A stretch of DNA of 5,017 bases from an uncultured Clostridium sp. GTDB lineage: Bacteria; Bacillota; Clostridia; Lachnospirales; Lachnospiraceae. A program made the position numbers and the translations under genes. Positions within the stretch are counted from its first letter, which is position 1, and each line of letters opens with the position of its first letter. The stretch spans positions 1 to 5,017 of the forward strand of contig CATWBR010000345.1 in the NCBI GenBank assembly GCA_958349075.1. Reading direction: 5' to 3'. Below are positions 1 to 5,017 of this stretch, in pieces. The notes beneath the pieces are model-generated. The model worked only from the letters and a program-made list of their open reading frames with translations, was not told where the DNA came from and ran no database searches.

Positions 1-130
1 GAATGACTCCCTGCCTTGCCTCCATCTCATCGCGCTCCGCGATCAGACGTCCCATGATTCCCTTTTCTTTCTCCAGTATCTGCTCCTGATAATTCAGCAT
101 TCTCGCAAGTGAAAACGAAAATTTCTTCAT
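1..130 (-). CDS. fliJ: Flagellar export protein FliJ (partial, N-terminal part)
   Basis: An open frame starts at ATG 130-128 and runs off the left edge after 43 complete codons. The visible protein begins MKKFSFSLARMLNYQEQILE and continues as a charged helix rich in Glu, Lys, Arg and Met (for example EKEKGIMGRLIAERDEMEAR). The pattern 'KF.F.L.R.L.Y.E...E.EK' is the usual N-terminus of FliJ, a coiled-coil protein of about 140-150 residues, so about 30 percent is seen. In the family, FliJ sits in the centre of the FliI hexamer like the gamma subunit of F1, contacts the gate protein FlhA and aids chaperone recycling. It starts 25 bases after the fliI stop. A purine-rich stretch GGGGAAAAAGG (142-132) just before the ATG could serve as ribosome site. 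The short length and low sequence conservation mean the call leans partly on position after fliI. Confidence 0.88.
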   Translation of the reverse strand, partial: MKKFSFSLARMLNYQEQILEKEKGIMGRLIAERDEMEARQGVI

Positions 131-155
131 ACCTTTTTCCCCGATTCATCAGAAT

Positions 156-1460
156 TTATTCTGTTAATTTGATCATCTTGAGCACCGTCTCATCCATGTC
201 AAAGCTCTCATCCGTTTTCTGCTGTAAAAATCCGTTGATTTGCTCCATCTTGGCCAGCGCCTCATCCAGGTCCTTGTTGCTTCCCTTTTTATAGGCGCCA
301 ATCGCTACGAGATCCGCATTGTTTTCGTATACGGACAACATTTTTCTTATCTTGTTGGCCGCCTCTTTCTGCTCCGGCAGCACAATCTCGTTCATCAGCC
401 TGCTGATACTGTTCAGAACGTCTATGGCCGGATAATGATTTTTCGCAGCCACCTTTCTGGACAGGATGATGTGTCCGTCTATAATTCCCCGGACCGTATC
501 GGAAATCGGTTCGTTGGTGTCGTCACCTTCCACCAGAACCGTATATATTCCGGTTATCGAACCTTCCTTAAAGTTTCCTGACCGCTCCAGGAGCTTTGGA
601 AGCTCCGAATAAATGGACGGCGTATATCCTCTTGCCACCGGAGGCTCCCCGACACTCAGGCCGATTTCCCTCTGGGCCATGGCAAATCTGGTGAGGGAGT
701 CCATCATCAAAAGGACATCCATTCCCTGATCTTTAAAATACTCGGCAATTGCGGTAGCCGTCATCGGACATTTCGACCGCATCATAGCCGACTGGTTTGA
801 CGTGGCCACGACGAGGACAGAGCGTTTTAATCCCTCTTCCCCCAGATCGCGCCTGATAAATTCCACAACCTCACGGCTTCTCTCCCCTACCAGAGCAATG
901 ACATTGACATCCGCCTTTACGTTTTTGGCTATCATGCCCATCAGGGTACTCTTTCCAACTCCGCTTCCTGCAAAGATTCCCATTCTCTGACCCTTGCCGA
1001 TGGTGAGCATACCATCGATAGCCTTAATTCCCATTTGGATGACGGTATCAATCTGCGGACGGGTCATGGGATTCGATTTTTGGCCGCCGATTTTATAATA
1101 TCCTTCCGTTTTGATATCGCCCAGATCATCCATCGGAGAACCGAGGGCGTCCACGGTTCTGCCTATCAGTTCATTGCTCACGGCAATGTTTAATTTATGC
1201 CCCGTGTTTTTCACGGCGCTGCCATATCCGATTCCCTCTATCTCATCATATGGCATCAGCAATACCTTATTTTCACGGAATCCGACCACTTCGGTAAATA
1301 TGTTCTTGCTGCTTCCCGGAATCTCGATGCTGCAGACATCCCCTATGTTACAGACAGGCCCGATTGATTCTATGGTGGTCCCTACAATTTTTTCAATTTT
1401 TCCTAAATAGCGGTACAGGCTGGTGTTTCTTAGCTGGCTCTCCATCCGTTCTATATCCAT
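156..1460 (-). CDS. fliI: Flagellum-specific export ATPase FliI
   Basis: FliI is the hexameric ATPase of the flagellar type III export apparatus, related to the F1 beta subunit. It is thought to help unload substrates from chaperones and energise entry into the export gate. With the start chosen here it has 434 residues, normal for the family. An N-terminal beta-barrel (about 15-90) is followed by the nucleotide-binding core: Walker A AGSGVGKST (164-172), ALVGERSREV with catalytic Glu 193, Walker B LLMMDSLTR with Asp 254, and the family signature PSIYSELPKLLERSG (281-295). A helical C-terminal domain follows. The ATG at 1460 is preferred because GGGAGAGG lies just upstream and the gap to the fliH stop is 19 bases. 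The frame is open to another ATG at 1502 (448 residues), which would overlap fliH by 23 bases and has no clear ribosome site. All catalytic motifs are intact, and the TAA stop is at 158-156. Confidence 0.97.
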   Translation of the reverse strand: MDIERMESQLRNTSLYRYLGKIEKIVGTTIESIGPVCNIGDVCSIEIPGSSKNIFTEVVGFRENKVLLMPYDEIEGIGYGSAVKNTGHKLNIAVSNELIGRTVDALGSPMDDLGDIKTEGYYKIGGQKSNPMTRPQIDTVIQMGIKAIDGMLTIGKGQRMGIFAGSGVGKSTLMGMIAKNVKADVNVIALVGERSREVVEFIRRDLGEEGLKRSVLVVATSNQSAMMRSKCPMTATAIAEYFKDQGMDVLLMMDSLTRFAMAQREIGLSVGEPPVARGYTPSIYSELPKLLERSGNFKEGSITGIYTVLVEGDDTNEPISDTVRGIIDGHIILSRKVAAKNHYPAIDVLNSISRLMNEIVLPEQKEAANKIRKMLSVYENNADLVAIGAYKKGSNKDLDEALAKMEQINGFLQQKTDESFDMDETVLKMIKLTE

Positions 1461-1463
1461 AAA

Positions 1464-1471
1464 CCTCTCCC
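1464..1471 (-). promoter_or_regulatory. Ribosome binding site deciding the fliI start
   Basis: The minus strand reads GGGAGAGG followed by TTT and ATG at 1460-1458; counted from the GGGAG core the spacer is six bases. The in-frame ATG 42 bases further upstream (1502) has only AAAGTTTCTGG before it, a poor match. This favours the shorter 434-residue FliI, starting 19 bases after the fliH stop. Confidence 0.65.
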
Positions 1472-1479
1472 GAAAACAG

Positions 1480-2241
1480 TCAGTTGTCTTCTCTGTATTC
1501 ATCCAGAAACTTTTTCAGATTTTCCAGTTGAACGGAGATGGAAGCATCCACTATGCCCTCTTCTGTCTCTACTTTTATATCACTGGATGGAATATCATCT
1601 TTTTTTATTTTTATGTTTCTGCCGTTCTGTTCCCTGATGGGCTCCAGTTGCTGTTCCAGTTCTTCAATCATTCTATATGCACGGTTCGACAGATGAACCG
1701 TCAGATCACTTTTTCCTGCCTCTTCCCGGAGAACCGATTTGACAAGCTCTAAAAGCGCCGTCTCATCTTTTTCCAACGTCTTTTTCAGGATTTTGTCCGT
1801 CATATTAAAAGCCAGATCCAGTATATCCCTGTTAAATTCATCAAACAGCTCTTTCTGGGCCCGGTTCAGGCTGTCTATCTCCCGGTTCAAAATCTCAAGT
1901 CTTTCTTCCACAAACTTTTTGGATTCCCGGATTCCTTCTTCGTAGCCCTCTTTCCTGGCTGCCTCCTTCAGGCGTTCTGCTTCTGTCTCGGCGGTATTTA
2001 CTATTTTATCTCTCTGGGCATAGGCATCCTCTAATAGTTTCGATGCGGACTGCTTCGCCTGAATTCTGGCATGTTCCAATATCTGCTTCTTCTCTTTGGA
2101 GATCAGTTCATACTTTTTACGGTACTCTTCCTCCCCGACAGAGTCGGGTTCTTTTTCCGGCTCCTCTGCGTCATTCACATGATAAAGATCCACACGGAAG
2201 TCTTCCAGCACTGCCTCGTCTGATTTTATAATCTTAGACAA
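1480..2241 (-). CDS. fliH: Flagellar assembly protein FliH (export ATPase regulator/stator), TTG start
   Basis: FliH forms a dimeric stalk that binds the N-terminus of the FliI ATPase and tethers it to the C-ring (FliN) and the export gate. The 253-residue product is highly charged. Residues about 38-135 are predicted helical/coiled coil by their heptad-like Ala/Glu/Lys pattern, with a short GYEEG (99-103) recalling the Gly-repeat helix of FliH. A C-terminal domain (about 135-245) ends in ETEEGIVDASISVQLENL, the typical FliH/V-ATPase E-subunit-like finish. The reading frame can only begin at the TTG 2241-2239: a stop lies directly upstream in frame, and the next Met is residue 147. A good site (AAGGA, spacer 8) supports TTG. 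The gene overlaps the end of fliG by eight bases, so coupling is likely. No Trp occurs in the protein. Assignment rests on the C-terminal motif and on position between fliG and fliI, since FliH sequences diverge strongly. Confidence 0.92.
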   Translation of the reverse strand: MSKIIKSDEAVLEDFRVDLYHVNDAEEPEKEPDSVGEEEYRKKYELISKEKKQILEHARIQAKQSASKLLEDAYAQRDKIVNTAETEAERLKEAARKEGYEEGIRESKKFVEERLEILNREIDSLNRAQKELFDEFNRDILDLAFNMTDKILKKTLEKDETALLELVKSVLREEAGKSDLTVHLSNRAYRMIEELEQQLEPIREQNGRNIKIKKDDIPSSDIKVETEEGIVDASISVQLENLKKFLDEYREDN

Positions 2242-3250
2242 TTATCTCATCCTTTCCATCCTTGGAAATTACGATCTCCCCATCTTCTTCCAATCTCCTG
2301 ATGGTGCCTACAATCCGCTGCTGAGCCTCTTCCACGTCACTCATCCTGATATTCCTCAGATATTCCATATCCGTCTGGATACTCTCTCTCATACGGTTGG
2401 ACATATTGGAGAATATAGCGCCGGTCACTTCTTTATTGGCTACCTTAAGCGCAACGGCAAGATCCTTGGAATCGATATCCCTGATAAAGCGCTGGATGGA
2501 AAGCGGATCCAGATAGGCAATATCCTCAAATACAAACATCAGCTTTCTGACATTCTCGGCAAGCTGCGGATTCTTAATGTTCAGTTCATCAAAGATGTCT
2601 CTTTCCGTGCTTCTGTCCACGTGGTTCATTACATCGGCTATGTAGTTGAGGCCTCCCACTTCCATGGCCTCCTCCGATTCGGAAGAACCTATCTTCCTTC
2701 TCACCACGTCCTCCACAATCTTGACGGCCGTGGGATAAGCACGATCCATGTTGGCCACTCTCTCCACCACATCGATCTGTGTCTCTCTCGGAAGGTTTAC
2801 AATGATACGTGACGCCTGCTCCGGTGTTGCATAGGAAAGTATCATAGCCAGTGTCTGGGGATGTTCATTCTGGACAACACTCATCAGGCTCTTATAATCT
2901 ACCTTTCTGATAAAACCAAAGGACTTGGTCTTCAATGCCTTGGTTACACGGTCCATCAGATTCCTGGCCTGCTGCTGCCCGAATGCCTTTTCAAGAACCT
3001 CTTTAGCATAGTCCTTGCCGCCTTCGGATATCACCTTCTGTGTGACGCAGCACTCATAAAATTCTTTCGATATATCCTCTATTTCCGCATCATTCAGTCT
3101 TGGAAGCCGGGCCAGTTCAATGGATATCTGTTCAATTTCCCCGTCATTCAGATACTTGAACACCTCGGAAGCCGATTCCGCTCCGATTATACTGATGACG
3201 GCCGCCGCTTTCTCCGCGGGGTTCATCATTGTTTTTTCTTCATCTGCCAT
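2234..3250 (-). CDS. fliG: Flagellar motor switch protein FliG
   Basis: FliG forms the upper C-ring on the cytoplasmic face of the MS ring and takes part in torque generation with the stator (MotA) and in direction switching with FliM. The product has 338 residues, the usual length. The N-terminal FliF-binding domain (about 10-100) starts NPAEKAAAVISIIGAE. The middle domain carries the EHPQT motif at 129-133 (FliM contact). A GG linker is at 199-200, and the MFVF hinge motif is at 238-241. The C-terminal domain contains the charged torque helix: by alignment from memory with E. coli, K269, R286, D294 and R302 match K264, R281, D289 and R297, while the position of D288 is T293. The start is one base after the fliF stop, with AAGGAGG 12 bases upstream inside fliF, so translation is probably coupled. 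The 3' end overlaps fliH by eight bases. Nothing appears truncated. Confidence 0.97.
   Translation of the reverse strand: MADEEKTMMNPAEKAAAVISIIGAESASEVFKYLNDGEIEQISIELARLPRLNDAEIEDISKEFYECCVTQKVISEGGKDYAKEVLEKAFGQQQARNLMDRVTKALKTKSFGFIRKVDYKSLMSVVQNEHPQTLAMILSYATPEQASRIIVNLPRETQIDVVERVANMDRAYPTAVKIVEDVVRRKIGSSESEEAMEVGGLNYIADVMNHVDRSTERDIFDELNIKNPQLAENVRKLMFVFEDIAYLDPLSIQRFIRDIDSKDLAVALKVANKEVTGAIFSNMSNRMRESIQTDMEYLRNIRMSDVEEAQQRIVGTIRRLEEDGEIVISKDGKDEIIV
2250..2254 (-). promoter_or_regulatory. Ribosome binding site supporting the TTG start of fliH
   Basis: The minus strand reads AAGGA followed by eight bases (TGAGATAA) and then TTG at 2241-2239. The spacer is ideal. The TAA immediately before the TTG is in frame with fliH, so the gene cannot extend upstream, and this site decides the rare start codon. 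It lies within the fliG coding sequence, near its 3' end. Confidence 0.72.
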
Positions 3251-3251
3251 A

Positions 3252-4844
3252 TTATTTCTTAGCCTCCTTCAACCATGAACTGATCATAGACGCTATGATT
3301 TCGGGATTTGTCTTAGCAAAATCTTTTACCTTCTCCGCAGGATTCCGGCTCTTCTTAAGCTTCTCACTGAGTTCAATGTTGACCGCATTGTCTTCGGCGC
3401 GGCTGACCGCCTCCTCTAGAGGTCCGCCCTCCGGAATGATCAGGCCGTCCGCGGGGCCGAATAAGGCCTCGTCCTCCCGGGCAATCTTCTTCCCTTTCCG
3501 GATCAGCATAATAATTGACATCAGGATAAGGATAATCAGTGCGGCTGCCGCATAGAGAATAAACCGGTTGTTCCAGATTGCCGCTCCGTCCGACTGTGCG
3601 GGTACTGCATCCGGTACCTTGCCCTCGGTATTTTCCAACTGCTTAAAGCTGGTCACAACGATATCTTCGGGCGCTATATTCGCCGCCTTGGAGGCCGCCT
3701 CGATCAACTGCTGTTTCTTTGTCTCCGTCAGATTGTTGTCATTGACGGAGATCGCAACCGTGGCCTTTTGAAGCTCCACATTATCTTTCTCTATCTGGCG
3801 TTTTATGTAACTTACGATATAATCCACACTTCGGTAATAGTCACCGTTTCGGCCGGCTGTGCCGCCGCCCGCGGCTCCTCCATAGGTGGGAATGTCGGTA
3901 TTATTCTCCTCCCCGGCGATTCCTCCGGCACCGGGCAGAGTTCCGCCCGCCGCCCCCTGTTCCTGGAAGTCTTTTACGATTCCCTGGCCGTTCTCCTCCG
4001 GCACATAGCGGAGATCTTCCGTGATCATCTTATCGTAATCGATTACAACTGTGGCAGACACTCTGATCTGGCCCGGTTTGTATCCGAGAGCCAGCACGTT
4101 TTTAATCTTATTTTCCAGCTTTTCTTCCACGCGTTCCTCAAAATCGAGGCGGCTCAGTCCGTAAAGATTACCATCGCCCACGTCGCCGGATACCAGCTCC
4201 TGCATCGTGTCTGCATTGATTACCGCTACGTTTTCCGGGAGAAGCCGGGGGACACTGTTTGCCACCAGCTTCTTGATTGCCGCCACTTTATCGGGTGAAA
4301 GCTCATAGGACGGAAAAAAGGACAGGGAGACGGAACCCGTGCTGTCGGAATCCTGTTCTTCCCACACATAGGTACTGTCGTCCGGAACATTTAAAGTAAC
4401 GATGGCATTCTTAACACCGTTCATGTCTTTTAATGTCCGCTCTATCCTGTCCTGTAGACTTAATAATAAATATTGTTTTTTTTCAAATTCGGTCGTGGTA
4501 AAACCCGTGTTATTTGAGAAAATATCAAAGGGAAGCGCGGTTTTAGGATAACCTAATACAGACATGTCAAGCATGACATCCCCTATCTCCGCTTCCGGAA
4601 CGATAACTTCTCCTTCTGAATTTCTTTTTGCTGCTATATCCTTACTCTGCAGAACGGCAAATACCTCTGCATTCTCTTCTCTCGATATCCCGGGAAACAA
4701 AACTTCATAGTTACTGTTTTTCGTATTCAAGTAAGCTGTTGCCAGCAAGGCAACAATGGCAGCCGTACCTACGCCGGCTGCTATCTTTCCGTTCCTGCTC
4801 TTAAAAAAGGCAGGAAGTCCTTTTATTTTTTCATTAAGTCCCAT
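3252..4844 (-). CDS. fliF: Flagellar M-ring (MS-ring) protein FliF
   Basis: FliF is the inner-membrane protein whose copies form the MS ring, the base on which rod, export gate and rotor are built. The 530-residue product has the full family layout. A short cytoplasmic N-terminus is followed by a membrane segment at about 20-39. The periplasmic YscJ/FliF ring-building domain lies at about 45-220 and includes LFPGIS near 49-54 and TEFEKKQ near 118-124. The second ring-building region (about 230-405) is interrupted by a Gly-rich loop at about 297-333 that contains the typical NNTDIPTY. A second membrane segment lies at about 428-448. The cytoplasmic tail ends NPAEKVKDFAKTNPEIIASM plus a final ISSWLKEAKK, the conserved helix that binds the FliG N-terminus. 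The ATG at 4844-4842 is supported by GCAGGA six bases upstream (4856-4851). Length is within the usual 500-570 range. The last codons carry the ribosome site for fliG. Confidence 0.97.
   Translation of the reverse strand: MGLNEKIKGLPAFFKSRNGKIAAGVGTAAIVALLATAYLNTKNSNYEVLFPGISREENAEVFAVLQSKDIAAKRNSEGEVIVPEAEIGDVMLDMSVLGYPKTALPFDIFSNNTGFTTTEFEKKQYLLLSLQDRIERTLKDMNGVKNAIVTLNVPDDSTYVWEEQDSDSTGSVSLSFFPSYELSPDKVAAIKKLVANSVPRLLPENVAVINADTMQELVSGDVGDGNLYGLSRLDFEERVEEKLENKIKNVLALGYKPGQIRVSATVVIDYDKMITEDLRYVPEENGQGIVKDFQEQGAAGGTLPGAGGIAGEENNTDIPTYGGAAGGGTAGRNGDYYRSVDYIVSYIKRQIEKDNVELQKATVAISVNDNNLTETKKQQLIEAASKAANIAPEDIVVTSFKQLENTEGKVPDAVPAQSDGAAIWNNRFILYAAAALIILILMSIIMLIRKGKKIAREDEALFGPADGLIIPEGGPLEEAVSRAEDNAVNIELSEKLKKSRNPAEKVKDFAKTNPEIIASMISSWLKEAKK
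3263..3269 (-). promoter_or_regulatory. Ribosome binding site of fliG, inside the fliF 3' end
   Basis: Read on the minus strand, this is a full AAGGAGG, complementary to the 16S rRNA 3' end. It encodes part of the final Lys-Glu-Ala codons of FliF, and lies before the fliF TAA and the fliG ATG, which are separated by one base. The spacer to the ATG is 12 bases, longer than the usual 5-9. No alternative start codon lies nearer, so the ATG is kept. Ribosomes finishing fliF would stop almost on the fliG start, which suggests translational coupling (inference). Confidence 0.75.
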
Positions 4845-4850
4845 ACTCTA

Positions 4851-4856
4851 TCCTGC
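4851..4856 (-). promoter_or_regulatory. Ribosome binding site of fliF
   Basis: The minus strand reads GCAGGA, six bases before the fliF ATG. It sits in the 20-base fliE-fliF gap, which is too short to hold a terminator and promoter, so fliF is read through from fliE. Confidence 0.6.
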
Positions 4857-4864
4857 AAATCAAG

Positions 4865-5017
4865 TTATATTTGCATCCCCATTATTTGATTATAGGCACC
4901 TACGGCCCTGCTTGTTAACTGTGTCGTAAATTCAATTGCTGCGGCGCTTTTCTCAGCCTGGATGAGTGCGGTATGCAGATCGTCAATCTGCCCTGTAGCC
5001 AGTAGTCTGTCCACCTC
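4865..5017 (-). CDS. fliE: Flagellar hook-basal body complex protein FliE (partial, C-terminal half)
   Basis: Translating the minus strand from the right edge gives 50 residues ending in a TAA stop at 4867-4865; the start lies beyond the window. The visible part contains LLATGQIDDLHTALIQAEK, then an EFTTQLTSRAVGAY stretch, and ends NQIMGMQI. This matches the FliE C-terminus: a 'TG..D.LH......EK' segment followed by a helix ending 'AY.EIM.MQ'. FliE proteins are usually about 100 residues, so roughly half is seen. In the family, FliE is a small export substrate that sits between the MS ring (FliF) and the proximal rod, and is needed for rod assembly. It is the gene before fliF, with a 20-base gap, as in the usual flgB-flgC-fliE-fliF order; flgC and flgB would be expected just outside the window. 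No frameshift or missing motif is seen in the visible part. Confidence 0.93.
   Translation of the reverse strand, partial: EVDRLLATGQIDDLHTALIQAEKSAAAIEFTTQLTSRAVGAYNQIMGMQI

Noticed and set aside
131..155. Possible terminator in the fliI-fliJ gap
   Set aside because: The 25-base gap has a purine-rich run (minus strand) that fits a ribosome site for fliJ; no stem-loop with a T-tract is present.
240..581. A 113-codon open frame on the plus strand opposite fliI
   Set aside because: It is antisense to the FliI C-terminal region, with no recognisable motif or independent context.
156..1460. Whether the ATPase and its neighbours belong to a non-flagellar type III injectisome
   Set aside because: The neighbours include FliG with EHPQT and torque-helix residues and FliE, which injectisomes lack; FliF also has the FliG-binding tail. 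The cluster is flagellar.
1423..1752. A 109-codon open frame on the plus strand across the fliH-fliI junction
   Set aside because: It is opposite two well-supported genes, and its Phe/Ser-rich product mirrors Lys/Glu-rich codons of FliH.
2861..3262. A 133-codon open frame on the plus strand opposite fliG
   Set aside because: It is antisense to the conserved FliG N-terminal and middle domains; its hydrophobic, His/Phe-rich product is typical of a shadow frame.
3768..4298. A 176-codon open frame on the plus strand opposite fliF
   Set aside because: It lies wholly antisense to a strongly conserved fliF region, its product resembles no family I know, and it is explained by codon bias of the true gene.
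4845..4864. Possible promoter or terminator between fliE and fliF
   Set aside because: The gap is only 20 bases, holds the fliF ribosome site, and shows no hairpin or -10/-35 pair.

Overview
The window is an interior piece of a flagellar fli operon, read entirely on the minus strand. In transcription order (right to left) it holds fliE (3' half only), fliF, fliG, fliH, fliI and fliJ (5' third only). The order fliE-fliF-fliG-fliH-fliI-fliJ is the classical block that follows flgB-flgC in many Gram-positive and other bacteria. Every base lies in a gene, in a junction of 1 to 25 bases, or in a short gene overlap.

The genes together encode the foundation of the flagellum. FliE links the membrane ring to the rod. 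FliF builds the MS ring. FliG is the torque-bearing ring under it. FliH, FliI and FliJ form the cytoplasmic ATPase part of the flagellar type III export apparatus. Spacing suggests translational coupling: fliF-fliG are separated by one base, fliG-fliH overlap by eight bases, and the ribosome sites of fliG and fliH lie inside the preceding gene. No promoter, terminator, RNA gene, mobile element, repeat or CRISPR array is visible.

The organism is most likely a motile Clostridia member, perhaps of the Lachnospiraceae. This is inferred from the style of the proteins (the FliG C-terminal segment ending in DVEEAQQRIV, and a FliH beginning SKIIKS), strong AAGGAGG-type ribosome sites, and moderate base composition. 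It was not tested by a database search.

I looked for an undescribed system and did not find one; this is ordinary, apparently intact flagellar core sequence. The few points worth a second look are small: a TTG start for fliH, a likely over-long ORF start for fliI, a substituted segment next to the FliG torque helix, and an N-terminus of FliH without tryptophan.
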